Source: Alphaproteobacteria bacterium (GTDB lineage Bacteria; Pseudomonadota; Alphaproteobacteria; Micavibrionales; UBA2020). From it: a stretch of DNA of 64,000 nt. The stretch covers positions 560,848 to 624,847 of the forward strand of contig JAEUKT010000002.1 of NCBI GenBank assembly GCA_016794125.1. Direction: 5' to 3'. Below are positions 46,793-54,940 of the stretch, piece after piece. Position numbers and translations under genes: made by a program. Position 1 is the stretch's first letter. The number at the start of each line of letters is the position of its first letter. The notes beneath the pieces are model-generated. The model was not told the DNA's origin, did not search any database, and worked only from the letters and a program-made list of their open reading frames with translations.

Positions 46793-47247
46793 TAGGTTAT
46801 ATTTTCCTTCGTCTCCAGCGCCTCGCCGAACAGGCGAAGGCCGAACATGCGCACCTCGTATCTTGGCAGATACGGGTCGGTGTCCAGCACCGTCACGCTG
46901 GCGAACCATTTCAGGATCATGATGCCGGCATAAACGCCCGGCACTATCCAGTTCATCAACCCCAGCAGCATCAGGCAGCATAACACGACCGGCACGGCAT
47001 AACGCAGGATGGCCTCGATGCCGGGTACTTCAAACGCGCGGCGCAATCCCGCCTGCGTCCCGCGCAGATAGACCAGCCGCCAGTCGTCGCCCTGCAGTTT
47101 TTGTGCGATGCGCGCAGCATCCGGCGCGGGATCGGCCAGTTTTGTATGCAGCGCTTTCAGCTCGGCGATCATCAGCACATGTTCGCGCCGGTGGAACAGC
47201 GCGGTTGCAAAGAAAATGGTGATGAAAGCGACGAACTGCATGACCAT
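46789..47247 (-). CDS. Hypothetical membrane protein within the virion cluster
   Basis: 152 residues. An N-terminal hydrophobic helix (FVAFITIFFATALF) and two central ones (AILRYAVPVVLCCLMLLGLMNWIVPGVYAGIMILKW) flank a soluble loop. The family is not recognised. It follows the head closure gene by 6 bp and converges on the Sel1 gene. Membrane insertion makes a structural role unlikely. Confidence 0.65.
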   Translation of the reverse strand: MVMQFVAFITIFFATALFHRREHVLMIAELKALHTKLADPAPDAARIAQKLQGDDWRLVYLRGTQAGLRRAFEVPGIEAILRYAVPVVLCCLMLLGLMNWIVPGVYAGIMILKWFASVTVLDTDPYLPRYEVRMFGLRLFGEALETKENITY

Positions 47248-47253
47248 TCAAGG

Positions 47254-47568
47254 TTATTTCATTTGCGCGATGATTTCCAGCCACGTCTTCCCGCCGTCCG
47301 GGTCGCGCAGCGACACGATGTTATAAACGGTTTCGTCCTCCCGCAGCCGCATTTTACTGTCCATATCGTTCCTGTAACGGATGACAATCCGGCAGGGCTG
47401 CGACGGCGCGATTTGCGCGTCCTGCTGCATTTCCTGCCCGCCCAGTTCGGTCAATGCTGCATACACCTCGTCCAGATGTTCCCAAGCGACCGTGAAACCG
47501 CCGCCGCCATCGGGGGTCAATACGGGCGTCTCGACCGCCATTTTATGCGTCAGCTGCCCGATATTCAT
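47254..47568 (-). CDS. Head closure / head-tail adaptor (GTA gp7-like)
   Basis: 104 residues: MNIGQLTHKMAVETPVLTPDGGGGFTVAWEHLDEVYAALTEL and RYRNDMDSKMRLREDETVYNIVSLRDPDGGKTWLEI, matching the SPP1 gp16-type head closure family. Its ATG overlaps the upstream connector gene's end. Confidence 0.88.
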   Translation of the reverse strand: MNIGQLTHKMAVETPVLTPDGGGGFTVAWEHLDEVYAALTELGGQEMQQDAQIAPSQPCRIVIRYRNDMDSKMRLREDETVYNIVSLRDPDGGKTWLEIIAQMK

Positions 47569-48125
47569 GACAGCCTCATGCGGCGGTGGGGCGCGAACAG
47601 GCGGGCTGCGCCCGAATTGCGGATGGCCGTCTCGGGCGCGTCGCCGCGGTTCATGTAAAGATGCGCGACCAGCCGCTTGATGCCTTCGCGCAAGCTGGAT
47701 GGCACATCGTCTTCGCTATCGCCAAACCCTGCGCTGAATTCGATCTCGATGCCGCTCAATGGCTGCCCCGGCCAGGGCGGCGCGCCGGTCATTTCAATGC
47801 GCCCCGGGCGGCCCAGGGTATCGGCCGTGTATGATGCAGCGGGAAATTCCGTCGCGCCGCCGTCTGCGTCATACACATTGACCGCCGCCACATGCACCAG
47901 CGGCGGTTTCGGCAGCGACAGCGTATGTTTCGGCCATGCGTCAAGGTATAACCGGCAGTCGCGCGTGATCAGCGCCAATCCCGTATATTCCTCGCAAATC
48001 TGGCGCGCGGTTTTAATCAGCGCCGCAATCGCGTCGTCATCCGCGTCATGCGTGATGCGCAGATGCGCCTTGGCATCGTCAAGGCTCACCGGTTCGGTTT
48101 CCGGCATGTCTTCGATCAGGTTCAT
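47565..48125 (-). CDS. Head-tail connector (GTA gp6-like)
   Basis: 186 residues from the ATG at 48125: VSLDDAKAHLRITHDADDDAIAALIKTARQICEEYTGLALI, then PPLVHVAAVNVYDADG, typical of the phiE125 gp8/HK97 gp6-like connector family. A longer TTG start at 48140 falls in the T run of the preceding terminator, so it is rejected. Confidence 0.88.
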   Translation of the reverse strand: MNLIEDMPETEPVSLDDAKAHLRITHDADDDAIAALIKTARQICEEYTGLALITRDCRLYLDAWPKHTLSLPKPPLVHVAAVNVYDADGGATEFPAASYTADTLGRPGRIEMTGAPPWPGQPLSGIEIEFSAGFGDSEDDVPSSLREGIKRLVAHLYMNRGDAPETAIRNSGAARLFAPHRRMRLS

Positions 48126-48138
48126 GGCTTTCGCTTTC

Positions 48139-48172
48139 AAAAAAAAGGGGCGGAGTTTTTATCCCCCGCCCC
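48139..48172 (-). terminator. Terminator before the connector gene
   Basis: On the minus strand GGGGCGG pairs with CCGCCCC and is followed by eight T. It lies just after the stop of the 149-residue gene. Confidence 0.82.
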
Positions 48173-48180
48173 ATGCGTCG

Positions 48181-48630
48181 TCAGGTATTGGCAACAGGCA
48201 GCGACGACAGGTTGCCCTTGATTGCCAGCATGGCGATCGGGCCGCCCGTGGAAAGGGAAACGGGCGTCGCCGTGACCTTCACGAAACGCTTGCCGCCGCG
48301 ATAGCCGATGACATGGCGTTTCTGTTCGTCGCCGCTGCCATCGACCGCCATGAAAATGCCGGATGTCAGGCCGGTGAAGTTCAGCACATCGTCATCCGTG
48401 CAGGCGGCGTATGATGCGGGCGCGCCGGTGCCGTCATCTTCCGCATGTTCGATCTTCAGGTCGATGCGGTGCGAGGTGTCCAGCGCATCGGCGATGTCGC
48501 CCACCAGCACCACGATTGCCAAGGCTTCCGCGCCCTGCATATCGATATTGCCGGAATTCAGCGCCGATCCCTGCACCGTTTGCGGGCGCAGCGTCTGCTG
48601 GATGGAAAGCGTGTTAATCAGGTCGTGCAT
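48181..48630 (-). CDS. Phage hypothetical protein after the capsid gene
   Basis: 149 residues from the ATG at 48630 (AGGA upstream). It starts MHDLINTLSIQQTLRPQTV, is mostly beta-rich, and contains VVLVGDIADALDTSHRIDLKIEHAED. Position after the capsid gene, and being bracketed by two terminators, suggests an abundant head accessory or decoration protein; this is inference. I do not recognise a named family. Confidence 0.7.
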   Translation of the reverse strand: MHDLINTLSIQQTLRPQTVQGSALNSGNIDMQGAEALAIVVLVGDIADALDTSHRIDLKIEHAEDDGTGAPASYAACTDDDVLNFTGLTSGIFMAVDGSGDEQKRHVIGYRGGKRFVKVTATPVSLSTGGPIAMLAIKGNLSSLPVANT

Positions 48631-48650
48631 TTTTAGTCCTTTCAGTAAAA

Positions 48651-48722
48651 AAGAAAATCCGGCACAGGCGGCGCGCGGGGGAACGCGCGCTAAGTTACGG
48701 GGCTTATATACCTGTGCCGGAT
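48651..48722 (-). terminator. Structured terminator after the major capsid gene
   Basis: A perfect 12-bp inverted repeat (ATCCGGCACAGG and CCTGTGCCGGAT) spans about 42 bases containing an inner GCGCGC-type stem. It ends in a T-rich tract on the minus strand. A second small hairpin GGCGGC/GCCGCC lies just before it (48725-48739). Confidence 0.65.
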
Positions 48723-48776
48723 CCGGCGGCGTTGCCGCCATTCAAATATTTGGCTCTGTCGAGCCATTCTGTTCAG

Positions 48777-50063
48777 TTAGCTGGCCGAGAATTTCATCAG
48801 CTTGATCGCCTCGAAATTCACCACATCGCCGCCGACACGCTTGGTCGTGTAGAATTTGACGTAGGGCTTGGCGGTGAAGTTATCGCGCAGGATGCGCACG
48901 CCCTGGCGGTCGACGATCTGGTATCCGGCGTTGAAATCGCCGAAGGCAATCGACAGGCTGTTCGCGGAAATCGCGGGCATATCCTCCGCCTCGATCACAT
49001 CGAACCCCAGCAGCGACCCGCCCTGTTTCAGCTGGAAATCCGGCTGCCACAGGTAATTGTCGTCGCCGTCTTTCAGCTTGCGCACGGCGGCCAGTGTCGA
49101 TCGTTTCATCATGAACACCGCTTTTTCGCGGTATGCCGATTTCAGCGCATAGACAAGGTTGATCAGCGCGTCGCCGGGATCGGATGACGCGAATGCGCCC
49201 GCGCCGCCCGATGCGATTTGTTCGATCACGTTGAAGGTTGATGCCGAAGGCGTGCCTGCCGCATAGGTCAGGAAACCGCGCGGCTTGCGCACGCCGTTGC
49301 CGTTCACGAAGGCGTCGTTTTCCATGCGGGCAAGGCGTTCGGCGATCTTGCCGGCCAGCCATTCCTCCACATTGAACATCGCGTCGTCCAGCAGCTTTTG
49401 CGTCGCGCGCGGTTCGGCATATTGTTCATGCACGGGGATGCGGTATTCGCCGATTTTCGGCGCGGTGGTTTCGCCGCGTGCTTCGGTTTCGCCGACCCAG
49501 CCGGATGTTGCCTCGTTCAGGTCGTTCACCCCCTCCAGCGCGTCGGTGCCGATGGTGATGACATTCGCCACCTGGCGCATCGGCGATGTTTCGCGCACCA
49601 GCGCCGCAATGCGGCCCGACATATCGGGCGTGACGGCAAAACCGCCATCGGGGTCGGACCCCGCCGCCAGCGCCTTGATTTCATCTACGCCCGAACCCGC
49701 ATTGTTTTTGCGGATATAGCTGCGGAAGGCTTGGCGGTACTGGCGATAGGCATCGACGCCAAAACCCTGATCCAGTGCATGTTTGCGTTCGGTCATGAAC
49801 GCTTCCGCCTCTTTCCAGTCGTCGCCTTTCGACGACGGCGCGCGCGAAAGTGCGGTTTCCAGCAGATCGACGCGTTTTTTCGCCGCATCCGCCGCATCAC
49901 TTGCGCGGCTGATTTCGGCGTTCAGGCGGTTGACCTTCATTTCGGTCAGCGGATCGGCCGACCCGCGGCGTTCCATCTCGCGGATGCGCTGGTCGTTCGC
50001 GTCCTTGAATTGCTCGAAGGCACGGCCCAGGTCATAGACCGCCGTGCGGATATCATTCGTCAT
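48777..50063 (-). CDS. HK97-family major capsid protein (GTA gp5-like)
   Basis: 428 residues from the ATG at 50063 (AAAGGAAAC upstream). The first ~110 residues form a charged coiled coil (delta/scaffold domain), probably removed by the adjacent protease. The body contains GGFAVTPDMSGRIAALVRETSPMRQVANV, EYRIPVHEQYAEPRATQKLLDDA and SLLGFDVIEAEDMP, standard HK97-fold blocks. Confidence 0.95.
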   Translation of the reverse strand: MTNDIRTAVYDLGRAFEQFKDANDQRIREMERRGSADPLTEMKVNRLNAEISRASDAADAAKKRVDLLETALSRAPSSKGDDWKEAEAFMTERKHALDQGFGVDAYRQYRQAFRSYIRKNNAGSGVDEIKALAAGSDPDGGFAVTPDMSGRIAALVRETSPMRQVANVITIGTDALEGVNDLNEATSGWVGETEARGETTAPKIGEYRIPVHEQYAEPRATQKLLDDAMFNVEEWLAGKIAERLARMENDAFVNGNGVRKPRGFLTYAAGTPSASTFNVIEQIASGGAGAFASSDPGDALINLVYALKSAYREKAVFMMKRSTLAAVRKLKDGDDNYLWQPDFQLKQGGSLLGFDVIEAEDMPAISANSLSIAFGDFNAGYQIVDRQGVRILRDNFTAKPYVKFYTTKRVGGDVVNFEAIKLMKFSAS

Positions 50064-50076
50064 GTTGTTTCCTTTG

Positions 50077-50742
50077 TTAAGTGAGGGTTCTGATTTTTTC
50101 GGCCAGCCCCTGCAACAGGGCCGCGGTATCGTCTTCCCCCGCGCACGCATCGCGCGGCGCAAGGGATTTATAGCCTTGGGCGATGAAACCCTTGGCCTGC
50201 TTCCGGCTCATGCCTGCATCGCGCAGCAGAGCCTCGAATTCTTTTTGTGTCGGCACATCGCCCGCCTGCAGCGCCGATTTCACGCGGCGCACCCGCGCCA
50301 TGTCGTTGGCGGGAAAGGTGACCATCGAAATTTCCACCAGATCCAGCTGCGTTAAAATGCGCGCGCCGCTCGCCTCGTCGCGGTGCGAATCCCTGCTGCG
50401 GTATCCGATGGATAATCCCGTCACGACGTTTTCGCGCAGCAGGCGATAGGCTTCGCGCGCACGGGGGATATCGGCCACGAATAATTCGCCCTTTACGTAC
50501 AGGCCGTGTTCGTCCTCCCGCATGTCGCGCCATACGCCGATCGGCTGGCGCGGGTCGTGCTGCCACAGCAGCGGCGGCAGGCGGCCTTCATCGCTGAAGG
50601 CTTTTAAACTGTCGCGGAATGCGCCCGGCAAAATCCGGTCATTCACGCTGTCTGTCACGCCAAAGACCGCGGCGTAACCTTCGAACACGCCTGTTTCATG
50701 CAGGAATTTCAGCTCGAACGGCGTCTCGAATTGGGGCAGCAT
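50077..50742 (-). CDS. HK97-family prohead protease (GTA gp4-like)
   Basis: 221 residues: GVFEGYAAVFGVTDSVNDRILPGAF, LLWQHDPRQPIG (catalytic His), VVTGLSIGYR (catalytic Ser) and LDLVEISMVTFPAN. It matures the capsid by cleaving the N-terminal domain. It precedes the capsid gene by 13 bp. The C-terminal ~60 residues form an extra helical part. Confidence 0.93.
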   Translation of the reverse strand: MLPQFETPFELKFLHETGVFEGYAAVFGVTDSVNDRILPGAFRDSLKAFSDEGRLPPLLWQHDPRQPIGVWRDMREDEHGLYVKGELFVADIPRAREAYRLLRENVVTGLSIGYRSRDSHRDEASGARILTQLDLVEISMVTFPANDMARVRRVKSALQAGDVPTQKEFEALLRDAGMSRKQAKGFIAQGYKSLAPRDACAGEDDTAALLQGLAEKIRTLT

Positions 50743-50793
50743 TGTAATTTCCTTTCGTTTGTAACGAAGTGATTGTTGTTAACTGTTATTGTT

Positions 50794-50821
50794 TTGACAA
50801 ATGACGCGCGAATCCCATAAC
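50794..50821 (+). promoter_or_regulatory. Candidate promoter of the first plus-strand cargo gene
   Basis: A perfect TTGACA, a 16-bp spacer and CATAAC. It is about 35 bp before the start of the 50856 gene and opposite in direction to the virion operon. Confidence 0.55.
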
Positions 50822-50855
50822 CTTGGGTTAGTCATCACACGTCAGGCAGGTTTAT

Positions 50856-51512
50856 TTGTTCGATCGCTTGAACCGTTGGTTCGATAACTTCTATGACACT
50901 ATCAAGGCGGGGTATTACACCCCCGCAGCCCCGCATAAAATTCACGACGACAGCGCATTGCCGCGCAAGCCCTGGGTCACCACGGCGCTGGGCGCGCTGG
51001 GCCTGTCATCGGCGCTGGCGTCGAACACCGTCATCGACATGATGATCGGCGCGTCGCTGCTGGGCGTGGCCGCAGGCATGGGCCTTGCGGGCGTTACCGG
51101 CGTTGCGTTGCTGGGTGCGCTGTATTTCCATTCGAAACATGTGGGCGCGGAAAAAATCGCCGAAACCAACATGGCGGGGCAAAAAGTTGCGGGCAGCCGC
51201 GCCGACCTTTACACGCTGCATACCGCGCAGAAAAAAATCATCAGCCTGACGGCATCTTTCAGCGAAGTCGCCCCGCCCGCCGTTATCAACGCCGAAGTGC
51301 AGGACATCATCGCCGACAGCAAAGCCGCGCGCGACCGCGTGCAGGTGCTGGATCACGGCAGCGCGCCCGCCGGCAAAACCACTTACGAATTCGTCCGCCC
51401 CGTCGTGCAATTCGCCGATGCCGCCATGATGGGCAGGGCTGCGGAATCGCCGGCACCCCCGCATCACCGTCATGGCAGATCGCATCGCCAGCCGCTGCCG
51501 ACGCAGGCATAA
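50856..51512 (+). CDS. Plus-strand membrane protein inserted in the virion cluster
   Basis: 218 residues from a TTG start (AGGCAGG 5 bases upstream). A soluble N-terminus (FDRLNRWFDNFYDTIKAG) is followed by two hydrophobic segments (AALGALGLSSALA-like and GASLLGVAAGMGLAGVTGVALLGALYF), then a helical domain and a His/Pro-rich tail (PPHHRHGRSHR). The family is not recognised. It lies between the portal side and protease genes, reading against them, with its own promoter. Confidence 0.72.
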   Translation: MFDRLNRWFDNFYDTIKAGYYTPAAPHKIHDDSALPRKPWVTTALGALGLSSALASNTVIDMMIGASLLGVAAGMGLAGVTGVALLGALYFHSKHVGAEKIAETNMAGQKVAGSRADLYTLHTAQKKIISLTASFSEVAPPAVINAEVQDIIADSKAARDRVQVLDHGSAPAGKTTYEFVRPVVQFADAAMMGRAAESPAPPHHRHGRSHRQPLPTQA

Positions 51513-51516
51513 GCAG

Positions 51517-51530
51517 TTGTTTTAAAACAA
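51517..51530. promoter_or_regulatory. 14-bp perfect palindrome between cargo genes
   Basis: TTGTTTTAAAACAA is perfectly self-complementary and lies 16 bp upstream of the promoter of the next cargo gene. It may be an operator. Confidence 0.35.
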
Positions 51531-51545
51531 AACACCGCCTTTTTA

Positions 51546-51573
51546 TTGACTTTTACCCTCTATGTATTATGGT
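51546..51573 (+). promoter_or_regulatory. Candidate promoter of the second plus-strand cargo gene
   Basis: TTGACT, a 16-bp spacer and TATGGT, followed 30 bp later by the ATG at 51604. Confidence 0.55.
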
Positions 51574-51603
51574 ATATCCGCAATTCTAAAGCGGAGCGAA
51601 AAC

Positions 51604-52002
51604 ATGTCTTTATTCGACTGGATCACCGGCACCAGCAACCAGCTGACCAATGAAAAGCACAAGGCGATCCTGTCCGGCAACGAAGACGCGATTGCCGCGC
51701 TCAAGAAAATGGACAAAAAAATTGGCAAGCTGACCGCCGAATTCAACGGCGTCGGCCGCGTCCCGCCCGAGGTCGTCGCCAAGGTCGAAACGCTGATCAA
51801 GGAAAACGCGGTTGCGATTTCAAAAGTCACCGCCGTCGCCCCGTACGAAGAAAACCGCACCGAACGCATCGGGTCTTTCATTCGCAACGAAGAACCCGTC
51901 ACCTCGCAGCCCATCGACTGGCTTGAATACGTGAACAAGTTCAAGTCGAACGCGGGCGTGCCGATCGAACAGCGCGTGGCGCAATTCAGGGTCGGCCGCT
52001 GA
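51604..52002 (+). CDS. Small soluble cargo protein in the virion cluster
   Basis: 132 residues: MSLFDWITGTSNQLTNEKHKAILSGNEDAIAALKKMDKKIGKLTAEFNGVG, largely helical and charged, with no signal or membrane segment. The family is not recognised. GGAG precedes the ATG. Its 3' end overlaps the convergent chaperone-like gene by 17 bp. Its own promoter indicates expression independent of the virion operon. Confidence 0.72.
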   Translation: MSLFDWITGTSNQLTNEKHKAILSGNEDAIAALKKMDKKIGKLTAEFNGVGRVPPEVVAKVETLIKENAVAISKVTAVAPYEENRTERIGSFIRNEEPVTSQPIDWLEYVNKFKSNAGVPIEQRVAQFRVGR

Positions 52003-52279
52003 CGGCTTGCTGCAGGAATTTCTGCACCGTTCCCACAAACGGCATCAACCCGTCCTTCAGCATCCTGTTGCCCAGTTCAATAAAATCGACAGGCGTGCCC
52101 GCCTGCTGTAACAGCATCTGCACCAGCGCGACCAGTTCGGTCACCGTCCAGCCATCCGTGTCGAATTTCTGTTTCAGCGCGGGCATGCCGCCCAACTCGC
52201 CCTCGATCTCCGTCACCAGCCGCATATCGGGATGAACGACGAAACAGCGCGCCGCGTAAGTCAGGCCGATGCCTTTCAT
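51986..52279 (-). CDS. Second GTA gp10-like protein, in the head region
   Basis: 97 residues: MRLVTEIEGELGGMPALKQKF, WTVTELVALVQMLLQQAGTPVDFIELGNRMLKDGLMPFVGTVQKFLQQA. The E-I-E-x-x-L-G-G start and the later Gly-Leu pattern match the GTA gp10 tail chaperone family better than the canonical-position gene does. It lies directly after the portal gene (4-bp overlap), where the Rhodobacter GTA has a different small gene. Confidence 0.7.
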   Translation of the reverse strand: MKGIGLTYAARCFVVHPDMRLVTEIEGELGGMPALKQKFDTDGWTVTELVALVQMLLQQAGTPVDFIELGNRMLKDGLMPFVGTVQKFLQQAVSGRP

Positions 52280-53484
52280 GCCGCACCCCCGCCGATCACA
52301 TCGCCGCCCGCAACCGGGCTCATGCCCAATGCCTGCCGTTTTTCATTCACCGTCATGAAATCGCAGGCGGCAAGGCGCGACCAGGTTTTTTCGCGGCGCG
52401 GGGCCAGCGCCTCGATCGCATCCGCGTCATAGCCGATCGAAATATCGTCGCCGAAACGCGGGCTCAGCCAGTTGTTCAGTGCGTCGCGCATATGATCCAG
52501 CAGCGGCAGCACCGCGTCGTCGAACAGCGCCAACCGCGCCTGTTCGAAATTCGCAAAGGTCAGCGATCCGTCGATGCCGATCAACTGCGGCGGCACATGG
52601 AAGGCCAGCGCGATTTCGCGTGCCGACACATCTTTCCCCGCCAGCCAGTCCATGTCCTTGGGGCTCAGCCCCATTTCGCGCCAGTCGAGGCCACCCTCCA
52701 GCACCATCGGGCGGCCGGCATTGCCGCTGCCTGAAAAATACTGCTCGATTTCCGCCTTCAGCGTGTCGCGCTGGTCACCGGTCAGCGTATCCAGCGCTTC
52801 CGGATGCGCAGGTTTATACACCAGCGCGCCCGACGGCCGCCCGGATGACTGCAGCAGCGCCGCGTTCCATTTCGCCGCTTCGTTATGCTGGTCGATGGAA
52901 AACGCTGCCGCCTCCATCGGGCTCATGCCGTACCAGTCGTCCAGCGGGTGGAACGATTTCATGTGCAAAATCTGCGATTGGCCGGTCAGCGCATCGGCCT
53001 TGTAATCGAAACTGTTGCCGTTCACCTGGTAACGGTAGGCGCTGGGAATCCCCTGCAACCCCGGCACCACGCGCATGCGGTCGGGGCGCAGATTCCACAA
53101 TTCCAGCGGTTCGCCGCCGTTCGGCCCCGCCGCCTCGATATAGCTGTTGCCCGCGATCAGGTAGAACGCGAAGGCCGTTTCAAACAGCGCCGCGCCGCCC
53201 TGCTGCGGGTTCGGCTTGTTCAGCAGATCGACCAGCGGATGGTCGTGCAGGCGTTCGCGCGCCGCCCCCTTGCCGCGAAACACCACCCAGGGCACGCCCG
53301 CCGCATTGCGGCTGACCAGCGATATGCAGCGGTATGCGACCACGTTTTTCTGGTAGCCCTCCATCGCCAGCTGGTCATACTGGCGCGGCGTAAATTTCGC
53401 CTCGCGCACGCCGAACGGCACCAGCAGTTTCGCCGATGCCGATGTTTTCACTTCCGCCTTGCGGAGGGGATTTTTGAATTTCAT
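52276..53484 (-). CDS. Phage portal protein, HK97 family (GTA gp3-like)
   Basis: 402 residues. Motifs include YQKNVVAYRCISLVSRNAAGVPW, HPLVDLLNKPNPQQGG, AFAFYLIAGNSYIEAAG, GMSPMEAAAFSIDQHNEAAKWN, and FHVPPQLIGIDGSLTFANFEQARLALF, all typical of HK97-type portals. It forms the dodecameric DNA entry ring of the head. Confidence 0.95.
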   Translation of the reverse strand: MKFKNPLRKAEVKTSASAKLLVPFGVREAKFTPRQYDQLAMEGYQKNVVAYRCISLVSRNAAGVPWVVFRGKGAARERLHDHPLVDLLNKPNPQQGGAALFETAFAFYLIAGNSYIEAAGPNGGEPLELWNLRPDRMRVVPGLQGIPSAYRYQVNGNSFDYKADALTGQSQILHMKSFHPLDDWYGMSPMEAAAFSIDQHNEAAKWNAALLQSSGRPSGALVYKPAHPEALDTLTGDQRDTLKAEIEQYFSGSGNAGRPMVLEGGLDWREMGLSPKDMDWLAGKDVSAREIALAFHVPPQLIGIDGSLTFANFEQARLALFDDAVLPLLDHMRDALNNWLSPRFGDDISIGYDADAIEALAPRREKTWSRLAACDFMTVNEKRQALGMSPVAGGDVIGGGAA

Positions 53485-53503
53485 GTCAGCTCCTGTTAAA
53501 AAC

Positions 53504-54940
53504 TTAAGACCATACCTTAGGCCCCTGCGGCGGCGGGCCGTTTAGCAGCAATTCGGTCATCGCCCAGACGCGCGCATCGACGCGGTCGGGGCTGTCGGGG
53601 TTTTGCAGCGGGTCGAAGGCGCACATTTGGTCCTCCAGTTTTTCAAACCGCCCCGCATGCCTGATGCGCCCCAGCATATCTAACGCGGCTACGGGTTCCG
53701 CCCGCGTCGTCTTGCCGCGGCTGGCGCGCACGGGTTTATAGGACAACCGCGCATCGATCGACCGCAGCGTGCATTCCACCAGATCGCCGCCCTGGTTGAC
53801 CTCCGCCACCACGCGGTCGGCGGAAAAATCGTGATAGGCCTTCACCACGCGCTGCGCCCAGTCCAGCGGCGCATAGCGCCCCGATAAATCGGCCAGCACA
53901 TAACCGCAGCCGTCGCGCCCCAGCCCCGCCACGATAATGCCCGTTTCGTCGCTGCCCTTTTTTGCGGATACCGCGGGATCGACCGCGATAATCACCCGCG
54001 TCATATCGGGCAGCGGGCTTGCCGCGCGGTTCAATTCAATCTGCGCGCGCGTCCACAATGCGCCCGCGACATCGGCGTGGAACGCTTCCTGTGCCGTCGC
54101 CGGATATTCGCGGCGGAACACGTTGTTGCCGCCCAAACTCAAAATTTTCTGCCGGCGCCAGTAAATCTGCGCGTCATCCAGCCCGAAACTGTCGGCATAG
54201 GCGCGTTCTTCGTCACTTGCGGTAAAATCGGCGGGCGGCTTGCGGCGGTATTCGTCCTGCCAGAACCACGGGATAAAAATCAGCTGGTATTCGGAATCTG
54301 CGGCTTGCGCATCCTGCGCCAGTTTGTAAAACAGCCCGTCTGCGCCGGCCGATGTGCTTTCTAGAATCACTTCGGTGCCATCCACATCGGGCACGGCCTG
54401 CAACGCGCCCTGCATGTGTTCCTCGGCATTCGCCCAGAATGCGACTTCCGATCCGTGGAAAAACTGCACGGTTGCGCCGCGCCCCACGCCCGTCGATTTC
54501 GCCGTGCCGATGCGGTAGCCGGAATCCAGCGCGCCGAAAAACAGTTCCTTGCTGTTCGACACGCGCGTTTTCGCCTTGACCGCATCTGGGCAATGGTCGT
54601 GGAAACGGCGCGCGATCTGGTATATGCCGCGCGACGCTTCGTCCAGATGCGTCAGGATAAAGGCGGACCTGCCCTTGTGATGCGTCACCTTCCAGTAAAA
54701 CCGCGCCTCCACATAGGTCGAACAGCCCTGCTGACGCCCCTTTAATATCACCGCGCGCACGCGGCCGGTTTCCGCCAGCTGCTTTTCCAGCGCGGCATGG
54801 ATATGCGCCTGCGCCGTGTTCAGTTCGAACGGCACGATGCGCCCCTGTTTGCTGCGCAGTTTCAGGCAGGTTGCGGCGTAATGGGCGAAATCGTCCTTGA
54901 ACCGCTGGCGTTCAGCCTTGCTGAAGGTTTTGTCATTCAT
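53504..54940 (-). CDS. Terminase large subunit (GTA gp2-like)
   Basis: 478 residues. The ATPase domain has VILKGRQQGCSTYVEARFYW (Walker A-like) and GTEVILESTSAG (Walker B region). The nuclease domain shows MTRVIIAVDPAVSAKKGSDETGIIVAG and DRVVAEVNQGGDLVE. It packages DNA into heads. Its ATG overlaps the upstream small gene's end. No sequence feature tells whether packaging is sequence-specific or headful. Confidence 0.93.
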   Translation of the reverse strand: MNDKTFSKAERQRFKDDFAHYAATCLKLRSKQGRIVPFELNTAQAHIHAALEKQLAETGRVRAVILKGRQQGCSTYVEARFYWKVTHHKGRSAFILTHLDEASRGIYQIARRFHDHCPDAVKAKTRVSNSKELFFGALDSGYRIGTAKSTGVGRGATVQFFHGSEVAFWANAEEHMQGALQAVPDVDGTEVILESTSAGADGLFYKLAQDAQAADSEYQLIFIPWFWQDEYRRKPPADFTASDEERAYADSFGLDDAQIYWRRQKILSLGGNNVFRREYPATAQEAFHADVAGALWTRAQIELNRAASPLPDMTRVIIAVDPAVSAKKGSDETGIIVAGLGRDGCGYVLADLSGRYAPLDWAQRVVKAYHDFSADRVVAEVNQGGDLVECTLRSIDARLSYKPVRASRGKTTRAEPVAALDMLGRIRHAGRFEKLEDQMCAFDPLQNPDSPDRVDARVWAMTELLLNGPPPQGPKVWS

